Made by a program: the position numbers and the translations under genes. This document shows positions 44,660 through 52,175 of a DNA stretch of 64,000 nucleotides, in pieces (the first letter of the stretch is position 1; each line of letters begins with the position of its first letter). Source of the stretch: Bacteroidales bacterium UBA6377 (GTDB taxonomy: Bacteria > Bacteroidota > Bacteroidia > Bacteroidales > UBA932); NCBI GenBank assembly GCA_002438805.1, contig DJQV01000015.1:1-64000 (forward strand). Direction: 5' to 3'. The notes beneath the pieces were generated by a model that worked only from the letters and a program-made list of their open reading frames with translations, was not told the origin of the DNA and ran no database searches.

Positions 44660-45292
44660 TTAATCTACGAACCTGATTTTTCCAAGATCCCTCGGCTTGG
44701 CGGCAGGAGCCTCATCAGGATAGCCTACTCCTATCATATAAAGGAGAGAGTAGCCTTCGCTGAATCCGAGGCTGGCGATGAACGCCTTGCCGGGGTCGCT
44801 GTTCTTGAGATAATTTACAGGTCCGCCGAGGCAGACGGTGCCAAGGCCGAGAGACTGGGCGGCGAGTATGATGTTCTCTCCCATGAGTCCGGCGTCAATT
44901 CCGTTGTCACCTTCAGGGATGGCGATGCAGATGACAGCTGGAGCGTTGCGGAACATGTTCTTGAAGTTAGGGTCACGCTTGGCAAGATCCGGGTTGGCCT
45001 CCTTGTAATCCTTGGAGATGTCGGCAATTGTCTCGGCGTTGTCAACGATACGCAATTCCCATCTCTGGGCGTTCATGCCGTTAGGGGCGTTGACACCGCA
45101 CTCGGCAATGAGCTGGAGCTTCTCCCTCTCGACAGGAGTGTCTTTGTATTTACGGATGGAACGACGGCTCATGATGGCCTCGATTACAGGGTTCTGAGCA
45201 TCATTCTTTGTGACGGTCTCACCGTTCTGTCCACAGGAGGCGAGACAAAGGGCGGCAAAGGCTGCCGCCGCAAATGAAACATACTTTTTCAT
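44660..45292 (-). CDS. nitroreductase-family lipoprotein
   Basis: This 210-residue flavin-dependent nitroreductase has the FMN-contact segment MSRRSIRKYKD and the later LAAQSLGLGTVCLGG. Unusually, it starts with a lipoprotein signal (LASC, Cys 20), placing an FMN enzyme at the envelope. The residues after the Cys (GQNGE) are not the canonical acidic surface-export signal, so it probably faces the periplasm. It shares its upstream region with pfkA, including a perfect 17-base palindrome. Confidence 0.88.
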   Translation of the reverse strand: MKKYVSFAAAAFAALCLASCGQNGETVTKNDAQNPVIEAIMSRRSIRKYKDTPVEREKLQLIAECGVNAPNGMNAQRWELRIVDNAETIADISKDYKEANPDLAKRDPNFKNMFRNAPAVICIAIPEGDNGIDAGLMGENIILAAQSLGLGTVCLGGPVNYLKNSDPGKAFIASLGFSEGYSLLYMIGVGYPDEAPAAKPRDLGKIRFVD

Positions 45293-45295
45293 GAC

Positions 45296-45312
45296 CTTGC
45301 TAAGTTAGCAAG
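45296..45312. promoter_or_regulatory. perfect palindrome between nitroreductase and pfkA
   Basis: CTTGCTAA, one base, TTAGCAAG. It lies 3 bases upstream of the nitroreductase ATG and 8 bases upstream of the pfkA -7 box, a suitable position for a regulator of both genes. Confidence 0.6.
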
Positions 45313-45320
45313 AATTTTCA

Positions 45321-45328
45321 TATCTTTG
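45321..45328 (+). promoter_or_regulatory. -7 box of pfkA
   Basis: TATCTTTG, 21 bases before the pfkA ATG. Confidence 0.65.
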
Positions 45329-45349
45329 CGTCCGAAATTTGATTTTTAC

Positions 45350-46321
45350 ATGAATATCGGATCCATAGGAGTTCTCACCTCCGGAGGCGACGCCCCGGGC
45401 ATGAACGCTTGCGTCAGGGCGGTCACCAGAGCCGCCATCTTTGAGGGCTGGAAAGTCTACGGCATTTACCGGGGCTATGAAGGCTTGATAATGGGCAACA
45501 TAAAGGAGCTCAGCACCGAGAGCGTCAGCAACACCATACAGCGCGGAGGCACCATCCTCAAGACTGCACGGAGCAACGAGTTCCGCACCCCCGAGGGAAG
45601 GAAGAAGGCCCACGAGAATGTGGAGAAGTTCGGTATCGACGCCCTCGTCATCATAGGCGGCAACGGTTCGCTTGCCGGCGCCCAGATTTTCGCCAGCGAA
45701 TACGACATCCCGATCATCGGCCTTCCGGGCACGATTGACAACGACCTCTACGGTACGGATTCGACCATAGGCTACGACACCGCCCTCAACACCATCATGC
45801 AGTGCGTGGACAAGATCCGCGACACGGCGACAAGCCACGACCGTATCTTCTTCGTCGAAGTCATGGGACGTGACGCCGGCTTCCTCACACAGAACAGCGC
45901 CATCGCTTCAGGTGCCGAGGCCGCCATCATCCCTGAGGACAACACCGACATCGACCAGCTCGCGACTTTCATCGGACGCGGCATCCGCAAGAGCAAGAAC
46001 AGCAGTATCGTGCTCGTATCCGAGAAGGACGGCGGGGCGATGCATTATGCCGAGCGTGTGCGCAAGGAATATCCTGAATACGATGTAAGGGTATCCATCC
46101 TCGGCCATCTGCAGCGCGGAGGTACTCCTACCGCATACGACAGGATTCTCGCGAGCCGTCTTGGGGTCGCCTCCATCGAAGCGCTCAATGAGGGCCAGAG
46201 GAATGTGATGGTCGGAATCAAAAACGACCAGATCGTCTATGTTCCTTTCTCAAGGGCCATCAAGATGGACAAGCCTATAGACAGGGAGCTCATCAATGTG
46301 CTGAGCATCCTGTCAATATAG
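45350..46321 (+). CDS. pfkA: 6-phosphofructokinase
   Basis: This 323-residue enzyme phosphorylates fructose 6-phosphate in glycolysis. TSGGDAPGMNA and the catalytic TIDND are present. The nucleotide site reads GGNGS (residues 103-107): the glycine typical of ATP-using enzymes is kept, but the magnesium-binding Asp (D103 in E. coli) is Asn. Such variants occur in Bacteroidota. The ATG at 45350 follows the promoter by 21 bases. Confidence 0.94.
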   Translation: MNIGSIGVLTSGGDAPGMNACVRAVTRAAIFEGWKVYGIYRGYEGLIMGNIKELSTESVSNTIQRGGTILKTARSNEFRTPEGRKKAHENVEKFGIDALVIIGGNGSLAGAQIFASEYDIPIIGLPGTIDNDLYGTDSTIGYDTALNTIMQCVDKIRDTATSHDRIFFVEVMGRDAGFLTQNSAIASGAEAAIIPEDNTDIDQLATFIGRGIRKSKNSSIVLVSEKDGGAMHYAERVRKEYPEYDVRVSILGHLQRGGTPTAYDRILASRLGVASIEALNEGQRNVMVGIKNDQIVYVPFSRAIKMDKPIDRELINVLSILSI

Positions 46322-46330
46322 ATTCATACG

Positions 46331-46350
46331 CGGCTCGGCGCGAGCCGTTT
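46331..46350 (+). terminator. terminator after pfkA
   Basis: CGGCTCG (46331-46337), GCG loop, CGAGCCG (46341-46347), then TTT. Confidence 0.65.
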
Positions 46351-46375
46351 CAGCCGGGTCTCACACCCGGGACAA

Positions 46376-46448
46376 GGGGTATTAGCTCAGTTGGTAGAGC
46401 GTCAGGTTCGCAATCTGAAGGTCAGGGGTTCGATCCCCCTATGCTCCA
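46376..46448 (+). tRNA. tRNA-Ala (anticodon CGC)
   Basis: The 73-base cloverleaf has acceptor GGGGTAT/ATGCTCC with the G3:U70 pair that identifies alanine tRNAs. The anticodon loop is TTCGCAA (anticodon CGC), and the T arm is AGGGG-TTCGATC-CCCCT. The 3' CCA is not encoded. It is preceded by a small hairpin (46354-46370) and followed at once by a long inverted repeat. Confidence 0.95.
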
Positions 46449-46487
46449 CAGAAGGTCAGCCGCTGCGGCTGACCTTCTGTGGCTTTT
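46446..46487 (+). terminator. 18-bp inverted repeat ending the tRNA-Ala transcript
   Basis: The arms 46446-46463 and 46465-46482 are perfectly complementary around one base, and cTTTT follows. The 5' arm includes the last two acceptor bases and the discriminator of the tRNA, so tRNA folding and terminator folding compete. Confidence 0.75.
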
Positions 46488-46527
46488 GGAGGGGCATATC
46501 CCCGGGTGAAGCATTCTAGGTGATCGA

Positions 46528-46634
46528 GGTTATAGAAAATGGACGTCTTTTTCCTATAACCCGAACACGAAAACACCGGCAGACCGCTTTTCACTGTACA
46601 CGTTATAGCATTCAGGCCGCAAAACTCTATAACA
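46528..46634. repeat. two-hairpin structured repeat, copy 2
   Basis: GGTTATAG (46528-46535) pairs with CTATAACC (46554-46561), and GTTATAG (46602-46608) pairs with CTATAAC (46627-46633). Loop and spacer lengths equal those of the copy at 332-438 and the spacer core is conserved. It lies between the tRNA terminator and ybaK; no gene covers it. Confidence 0.75.
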
Positions 46635-46673
46635 TGGACATAAAAATAAGTTGCCCCGGATGTACTCCGACGG

Positions 46674-47147
46674 TCAGAGCGGATAAATCTGCGCTCCTAC
46701 AAAGTCAATCAGGTCCTGAGGGGCGATCTTGAGCTGAAGGCCGCGGACACCAGCACTGATATAGATATGGTCATAGAGCAGGGCCGACTCGTGTATGAAA
46801 GTCGGAAAGGCCTTCTTCATACCTATCGGGGAGCAGCCGCCACGAATATAACCCGTCAGCGGCAGCAGCTCCCGGACATGCACCATCTCACAGCTCTTGT
46901 TGCCCGAGATCTTGGCGGCCACCTTCAGGTCCACCTCCATATCCCCGGGAATCACACAGACAAAATATCCGTTGCGGTCACCCCTGAGGACGAGCGTCTT
47001 GAAAACCGTCTCGATGTCCTCCCCAAGTTCGGCCGCCACATGCTGGGCGGAAAGATCTTCTTCCGTATATGAATACGGAATCAGTTCATACTCAATTTTT
47101 GCGGCATCCAGCAGTCTGGCCGCATTTGTTTTCTCAATTTTTGGCAC
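46674..47147 (-). CDS. ybaK: Cys-tRNA(Pro)/Cys-tRNA(Cys) deacylase
   Basis: This 157-residue YbaK/EbsC-family editing enzyme hydrolyses mischarged Cys-tRNA(Pro). Family features are VFKTLVLRGDRNGYFVCVIPGD (catalytic Lys in the first block), the central KVAAKIS and the late GGCSPIGMKK loop. It uses a GTG start at 47147. A minus-strand -7 box (47256-47263) gives a leader of about 105 bases that carries a strong hairpin and a 16-codon ORF (47134-47184). Confidence 0.93.
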   Translation of the reverse strand: MPKIEKTNAARLLDAAKIEYELIPYSYTEEDLSAQHVAAELGEDIETVFKTLVLRGDRNGYFVCVIPGDMEVDLKVAAKISGNKSCEMVHVRELLPLTGYIRGGCSPIGMKKAFPTFIHESALLYDHIYISAGVRGLQLKIAPQDLIDFVGAQIYPL

Positions 47148-47212
47148 GATGATTGCAATAATTTCTGTCGAATAGATTTTTCATAGGTTAAATTTTGGTT
47201 AGAATCAGAACC

Positions 47213-47248
47213 GAAACTCTCGATGTGATATCGAGAGTTTCCTTTTTT
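47213..47248 (+). terminator. strong terminator-type hairpin with no plus-strand gene before it
   Basis: GAAACTCTCGAT (47213-47224), loop GTGAT, ATCGAGAGTTTC (47230-47241), then C and six T (47243-47248) on the plus strand. The only annotated gene upstream on that strand is the tRNA far away, so it may end a small RNA. Alternatively it acts on the minus strand as a 5' leader hairpin of ybaK. Confidence 0.6.
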
Positions 47249-47255
47249 ATATCTG

Positions 47256-47263
47256 CAAATATA
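47256..47263 (-). promoter_or_regulatory. -7 box of ybaK
   Basis: TATATTTG on the minus strand, about 105 bases upstream of the GTG start. Confidence 0.5.
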
Positions 47264-47330
47264 CATCCAAAACATCATGGTATCAAAAATTAATCAGTAT
47301 CTTCGCGGCCGCAAACAGACAGCGGAATAA

Positions 47331-48236
47331 ATGATCACCACAGACAGCAGCGCGCAACTGCGCAACAAGGTTACAGGCTATGCGGCCGGCATCATAGCCG
47401 GAGCAGCTTACGGGACCAATCCCCTCTTCGGCAAGGAACTCCTCGCCGGAGGCGCCCCGGTATCGGGCGTGCTTATGTTCAGGTATCTTTTCGCGACGAT
47501 TTTCATGGCACTCCTGATGCTGGCAAAGCGCGAGAGTTTCCGCTCAGATCGCAAAGAAGGGCTGATCCTCCTCATTCTGGGAGTCCTGTTCAGCTGCAGC
47601 AGCCTCTTCCTTTTCGATGCCTACAACTACATCCCCGCAGGACTCGCCACCACCGTGGTATACCTTTACCCTGTTTTCACAGCTCTTATAATGCTGCTGC
47701 TCAAAGTGAAACCGAGCCGGCAGGTCTGGATTTCCATTTTCGCCACCCTCATAGGTGTATTCATCCTGATGGATCCGCTCAAAAGCAGCACCTTCAACCT
47801 CACCGGTGCCATCCTTTCGGCACTCTCCGCCTTGAGTTACGCGGCTTATCTGGTAATAGTCAACCAGTCGGAGAAGATGAAGCACCTGTCCGCGCACACG
47901 ATCACTTTCTACGCACTTGCGACCGGGACAGTTTTTTTTCTCATCAAACATCTTATCGAGGGAGGGGCATTCATGCAGGGGATCACAAGCGGACGTGACT
48001 GGCTCGACCTGCTCGGACTTGGCCTCGTCCCGACGATGGTTTCCCTCCTTGCCCTTGCGGTGGCGACAAAGTGTATCGGGCCGACAAAGACAGCAGTGCT
48101 GGGAGTGTTCGAGCCGATAACGGCAATAGCCATCGGCTCGCTGGCATTCGGGGAACCGTTCACCGCCAACGTCGCCATCGGAGCCCTGATCTGCATAGGT
48201 GCCATCGTGTTCATGATCCTGTCAGGCAGGCATTAG
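47331..48236 (+). CDS. EamA/DMT-family transporter
   Basis: This 301-residue inner-membrane protein has ten predicted membrane helices in two repeated EamA halves (GAAYGTNPLFGKEL in the first; LSYAAYLVIVNQSEK in the second). It probably exports a small metabolite. A TATCTTCG box about 23 bases upstream is a weaker -7 match. rnpB follows on the same strand. Confidence 0.9.
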   Translation: MITTDSSAQLRNKVTGYAAGIIAGAAYGTNPLFGKELLAGGAPVSGVLMFRYLFATIFMALLMLAKRESFRSDRKEGLILLILGVLFSCSSLFLFDAYNYIPAGLATTVVYLYPVFTALIMLLLKVKPSRQVWISIFATLIGVFILMDPLKSSTFNLTGAILSALSALSYAAYLVIVNQSEKMKHLSAHTITFYALATGTVFFLIKHLIEGGAFMQGITSGRDWLDLLGLGLVPTMVSLLALAVATKCIGPTKTAVLGVFEPITAIAIGSLAFGEPFTANVAIGALICIGAIVFMILSGRH

Positions 48237-48256
48237 GTTTTGTGCTGAAATCAGAG

Positions 48257-48264
48257 TATCTTTG
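48257..48264 (+). promoter_or_regulatory. -7 box of rnpB
   Basis: TATCTTTG, 12 bases before the predicted RNA start and immediately after the EamA gene. Confidence 0.55.
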
Positions 48265-48276
48265 CCCTCCGAAATA

Positions 48277-48580
48277 AGGGAGGGGCGATCTGCCGCTCAG
48301 ATGAGAGGAAAGTCCGGACAAGAAAGGGCATCCCGCTGCGGAAAGCGCAGGTAGAGGCAACTTTACGCCATCCGTAACAGAAAATGACTGCCGAAAGGCG
48401 AGGGTGAAAACGTGAGGCAAGAGCTCACGACGCATTGGCAGCGATGCCTTGTGGGTACGGCACCGGGACTTGCAAAACCAAATATACCGGCAAACGAGGA
48501 CTGCCCGTCCGATGCCGGGGGGTAGGTTGCGAAGATAAATGGCAGAACAAAACAGAAACCGGCTTACGGCTCCTCCCCTA
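48277..48580 (+). ncRNA. rnpB: RNase P RNA
   Basis: The conserved 5' core GAGGAAAGTCCGGACA and the 3' core ACAGAAACCGGCTTA frame a roughly 304-base bacterial type A RNase P RNA. The terminal P1 helix is formed by GGGAGGGGC near 48278 and GCTCCTCCCC near 48570. A T-rich stretch follows. The 3' end overlaps the stop codon of the convergent acyltransferase gene by up to 3 bases. Confidence 0.95.
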
Positions 48581-49633
48581 TTTCTTTTTGATCTTCTCCA
48601 TTATATTGGAGAAGGCCTTGCTTCTCTTCTCGTCCTTGCTCAACGAAAGCCGCTCCGCTATCTCCCTGTTGAGCTGAGGGAAACGTTCAAAGAGATTTTC
48701 TAGCAACTGCTTGAGATACGGCTCCTTGTGCCGGTCGCGCTTGTCAGCATACATCTCATTGAAGCACACCAGTATGGCTGTCTCCTCCACGTCCGAGAAC
48801 TCGTCATTGATTGCCGTCCCGCACATCTTCATGGTCGGCGATATGTTCATATAGGAGTTGACCAAAGGCGGTATGCTGCATCCAAGCTTGCGAACAGCGT
48901 CCTTGAGGTTGCGGTAATCGGCCTTGAAGTCATCGTCCTTCAGGATCAAGTCCATGACGCGTCCGTCCAGCTGAGGCAGGACAGGATTGTAAGGACGGAC
49001 AAGGTTCTCATCATCAGCGAAATGCTTCCAGAGGAAATGCAGTATAAGGTCACGGCACGAACGGTCGTACGAAGGGTACATGGTCATCTTTCCGAAGAAA
49101 TAGATGATGTTGGAATGCTGCATCATCACCGAACCAATGCCGTCCCATAGGTTGTCAAGGGCATAAATGGCTTTCGCTCCTGCCTTGGAGCTCTGGTATG
49201 CCGGCGTCACGAACGAGCGTCCGAGTTCGATGACATGAGGCAGGTAGTCCTTGATGAACTTGTCCGAAAAATGGAACATGTGCGACGTGGCAAGGTTCGG
49301 CTGCCCGTCAGGCTTGATCTCCACATCTGGCCCGAGGATGTACCTGTACCCCCCGAGGATCGATTCTGCGGCAGGATCCCAGATGACGATCTGCTTGTAG
49401 GGCCGCTCCATCGTGTCGAACTCATCCAGATCAAGAGAAAGCCCTGAACTTCCCCCGGCCTGCCTGAACGACTCCTCGCGCAGACGGCCCACCTCGCGCA
49501 GGACGTCTGGGGAATTATTGCCGTCAATGACATAGATTTCGTTCCCCGCCTTGTTGGTGTCGCAAAGTTTTTTGTCCGGCGTGAGCTCGGCCTTGAGCAG
49601 GCTCACGTCTACAGGGTCGATGATCTTCTCCAT
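48578..49633 (-). CDS. glsB: GNAT-type N-acyltransferase, probable glycine lipid synthase GlsB
   Basis: This 351-residue OlsB/hemolysin-type acyltransferase has the segment WDPAAESILGGYRYI and the blocks ELGRSFVTPAYQSS and IYFFGKMTMYPSYDR. In Bacteroides thetaiotaomicron the equivalent gene makes mono-acylated glycine from a 3-hydroxy fatty acid. It follows glsA after 6 bases. The assignment rests on family and pairing. Its stop codon touches the 3' end of rnpB. Confidence 0.8.
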   Translation of the reverse strand: MEKIIDPVDVSLLKAELTPDKKLCDTNKAGNEIYVIDGNNSPDVLREVGRLREESFRQAGGSSGLSLDLDEFDTMERPYKQIVIWDPAAESILGGYRYILGPDVEIKPDGQPNLATSHMFHFSDKFIKDYLPHVIELGRSFVTPAYQSSKAGAKAIYALDNLWDGIGSVMMQHSNIIYFFGKMTMYPSYDRSCRDLILHFLWKHFADDENLVRPYNPVLPQLDGRVMDLILKDDDFKADYRNLKDAVRKLGCSIPPLVNSYMNISPTMKMCGTAINDEFSDVEETAILVCFNEMYADKRDRHKEPYLKQLLENLFERFPQLNREIAERLSLSKDEKRSKAFSNIMEKIKKK

Positions 49634-49639
49634 AATGTC

Positions 49640-50446
49640 CTATTTCAACTGATAAACCTTGTCCCTTATATATGCCGCCCACTGCAGGGGCGTGCGGCTG
49701 CCGTCGAAAACCGAAGACGGCACCGGTTTCCCGAAAATCACCTTGAAATGAGCCCCGCGTGCCCGGTACATCTCGTCCGGGAGGAAGATCATCGCGAAGT
49801 TGAACTTCAGCTTCAATGCTTTACAGAGATTTGCCACCCGGTAGAACCGGCCCGAATTTTCCCCTATGAAATGCACCGGAACGACCGTTCTGGAGGTGGC
49901 CCTGCTCTTGGTGATGAATGTCTTGGTCCAAGGAAGGTCCTGGACCTTGCCGCCGATCCTGCGCGAGCATATACCGGCCGGGAAAATAAGTATCTGGTCA
50001 TCTGCGCGAAAAGCCTCATCCAGCATGGCCGGCAGGCTGCGCGCCAGCGAGCCGGTCTTGTTGACGGGTATGAAGAGCGGCTCCAGAGGCTTGATGTACA
50101 TCAGGAAGTCGTTGACAGGCATCTTGACCTGTCCGAAGCGGCGTCCGATCACCGAGCACAGAGCAAGTCCGTCCACCCCTCCGAGCGGATGATTGGAAGC
50201 GAATGTATAGAGAGTGCCGTCAGCGGGCACGTTCTCCAGTCCCTCGACATCCACGGTGATCCCCATCTTCTGGAGGGTATGTTCACAGAACTCCACCCCT
50301 GTCGAATCATCGGAGAGGATGGAGTTCAAAAAATCCTGGTGTATGAACTTCTTGAGAAGGCTGACGACAAAATGAGGGATCCTCTTCCCTTTGAATTTGG
50401 TCGCCACGACCTTGTCAAGATCTATCAAGCGGTCGTTGTCGGTCAT
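49640..50446 (-). CDS. glsA: PlsC-like O-acyltransferase, probable GlsA
   Basis: This 268-residue lysophospholipid-acyltransferase-like protein has the HX4D motif NHPLGGVD and IFPAGICSRR. It should add the second acyl chain to N-acyl glycine, completing the di-acylated glycine lipid. The pairing with glsB and the -7 box 20 bases upstream support an independent two-gene operon. Confidence 0.8.
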   Translation of the reverse strand: MTDNDRLIDLDKVVATKFKGKRIPHFVVSLLKKFIHQDFLNSILSDDSTGVEFCEHTLQKMGITVDVEGLENVPADGTLYTFASNHPLGGVDGLALCSVIGRRFGQVKMPVNDFLMYIKPLEPLFIPVNKTGSLARSLPAMLDEAFRADDQILIFPAGICSRRIGGKVQDLPWTKTFITKSRATSRTVVPVHFIGENSGRFYRVANLCKALKLKFNFAMIFLPDEMYRARGAHFKVIFGKPVPSSVFDGSRTPLQWAAYIRDKVYQLK

Positions 50447-50466
50447 AAAGCAGTTTCAGTACTGCA

Positions 50467-50474
50467 CAAATATA
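50467..50474 (-). promoter_or_regulatory. -7 box of the glsA-glsB operon
   Basis: TATATTTG on the minus strand, 20 bases before the glsA ATG, in the gap after rimO. Confidence 0.55.
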
Positions 50475-50482
50475 ACAAGAAA

Positions 50483-51781
50483 TCAGATAATCCGCTCCGC
50501 TTCCAGATCATATTCTTCTGCCCCGGTGATCTTGACAGTTATGAACTCCCCTATCCGGGCACCGCCGCCCCTTACCAGTATCTCCCCGTCCACATCCGGA
50601 CTCTCATACTGGCTTCTGCACACGAGGGTGCCGTCCGGCATCACCTCGTCCACAAGGACACGCTCCACCGAGCCGACCCTTGACTGGTTGTACTGATATG
50701 AAATCCCGCTCTGGAGGGACATAAGTTCATCGAGACGCCTCTGCTTCTCTTCCTGAGGCACGTCATCCTTGAAGTGCGAGGCATCGTAAGTCCCCTCCTC
50801 CTCTGAATAAGTGAACGCTCCGAGACGCTCGAAACGGGCCTCACGGACAAAGTCCAGAAGTTCTCCGAACTGCTCCCGTGTCTCTCCGGGGTGGCCCACT
50901 ATCATGGTGGTGCGCAGCACCACGCCCGGGACACGCTTACGCAGCCTGGCGATGAGCTCCCTTGTCCAGGCCCCGTCCACATTGCGGTGCATCCTGTCCA
51001 GCACTCCGTCGGATATATGCTGAAGCGGGATGTCCAAGTACTTGCAGACCTTGGGATTATTTGCCATCTGCTCAAGCACGTCCTCCGGAAAATCAGCCGG
51101 ATACGAGTAGTGGATCCTTATCCGCTCTATTCCGTCTATCTCCGAGAGCCGCACTATCAGTTCAGCAAGAGCCCTGCGGTGATAAAGGTCCAGACCATAA
51201 TAAGTGGTATCCTGAGCTATGAGGATCAACTCCTTCACCCCGCCGTCGGCAAGAGAGCGTGCTTCCTGGACAAGCTTTTCAATCGGCACGGAACGGTGGG
51301 CCCCACGTATGAACGGGATGGCGCAGTATGAGCAGCGCCTGTCGCAGCCCTCTGAAATCTTGAGATAGGCATAACCCTTCCCGCCGGTGAGCTGCCGCGG
51401 GGCTCCGGATCCGGGCTCCACTCCAAGATGTCTGAGCACCGGATCGATTTCGCGGGCTCCGAACCAGGCGTCAACCTCAGGTATCTCCTGCTTCAGTTCC
51501 GATCCATAGCGCTGAGAAAGACATCCGAACACGATCACTTCCCCGGCCTCGCCGCGCCCTTTGGCGGCTACCGCCTCGAGGACAGCGTTGACGGACTCCT
51601 CCTTGGCATCCCCTATGAAGCCGCAGGTATTGACAAGAAGACAGTCCACAGGACCGTCTTCCACTATTTCGAACTCATCTTGCGGGAGTTGCGCCAGAAG
51701 ATGCCCGGTGTCCACAGTGTTTTTGGAGCAGCCGAGCGTCACGGCCCTAAGCCGTCTCCTTTGCTTCCTGCTGCCCATCAT
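50483..51781 (-). CDS. rimO: ribosomal protein S12 methylthiotransferase
   Basis: This 432-residue radical SAM enzyme modifies Asp of ribosomal protein S12. An N-terminal UPF0004 domain (TLGCSKNTVD, NTCGFIGDAKEES) is followed by CDRRCSYCAIP binding the SAM cluster and a C-terminal TRAM domain. It overlaps the DUF5606 gene by 35 bases; no better-placed start was found. Confidence 0.95.
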   Translation of the reverse strand: MMGSRKQRRRLRAVTLGCSKNTVDTGHLLAQLPQDEFEIVEDGPVDCLLVNTCGFIGDAKEESVNAVLEAVAAKGRGEAGEVIVFGCLSQRYGSELKQEIPEVDAWFGAREIDPVLRHLGVEPGSGAPRQLTGGKGYAYLKISEGCDRRCSYCAIPFIRGAHRSVPIEKLVQEARSLADGGVKELILIAQDTTYYGLDLYHRRALAELIVRLSEIDGIERIRIHYSYPADFPEDVLEQMANNPKVCKYLDIPLQHISDGVLDRMHRNVDGAWTRELIARLRKRVPGVVLRTTMIVGHPGETREQFGELLDFVREARFERLGAFTYSEEEGTYDASHFKDDVPQEEKQRRLDELMSLQSGISYQYNQSRVGSVERVLVDEVMPDGTLVCRSQYESPDVDGEILVRGGGARIGEFITVKITGAEEYDLEAERII

Positions 51782-52175
51782 CCTTTACGAAATCAAGAGA
51801 AGCGTATTTCACAATCTGGCCGTACCAGTCAAGAACCTTGCGCATGTGCGAAAGATAGAACCTGTCGGCGTCATAATCCGGCACAGCCTTCTTGAAAAGC
51901 GCTGTCACTTCCGCCTCCGGAGCTTTAGGAGAGGGGGCCGGAGCATCTCCGAGCACGTCCTTGATGGCATGAAAGACCTCGGCGAGCTTCAGTTCGCCCT
52001 CGCTTGTATAGATGGCTATGTCAGCCAGAGAAGTGATGCGGCTTGAGGCGCCGAAACTGGTCCGCTTCCTATCAGAGAGGCTCTCAGCGATGGCCCCGTT
52101 GCGGGCCGGAGCCACATACTCATACAGTCCATGCTGTCCTGAGACAGCCAATATCTTGCTTAAATCAGTCTGCAT
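51747..52175 (-). CDS. DUF5606 protein
   Basis: This 142-residue family, seen mainly in Bacteroidota, has unknown function. An N-terminal beta-rich half (DLSKILAVSGQHGLYEYVAPA) leads through a Pro/Ala linker into a helical C-terminal part (FYLSHMRKVLDWYGQI). It overlaps coaE by 16 bases and rimO by 35 bases, indicating tight co-translation. Confidence 0.8.
   Translation of the reverse strand: MQTDLSKILAVSGQHGLYEYVAPARNGAIAESLSDRKRTSFGASSRITSLADIAIYTSEGELKLAEVFHAIKDVLGDAPAPSPKAPEAEVTALFKKAVPDYDADRFYLSHMRKVLDWYGQIVKYASLDFVKDDGQQEAKETA

Noticed and set aside
45973..46321. mobile element at the tRNA-Ala locus
   Set aside because: No integrase, no duplicated tRNA 3' end and no compositional break are visible around the tRNA.
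48239..48242. -33 TTTG box for rnpB
   Set aside because: It is only 14 bases from the -7 box, closer than the usual spacing, so only the -7 box was annotated.
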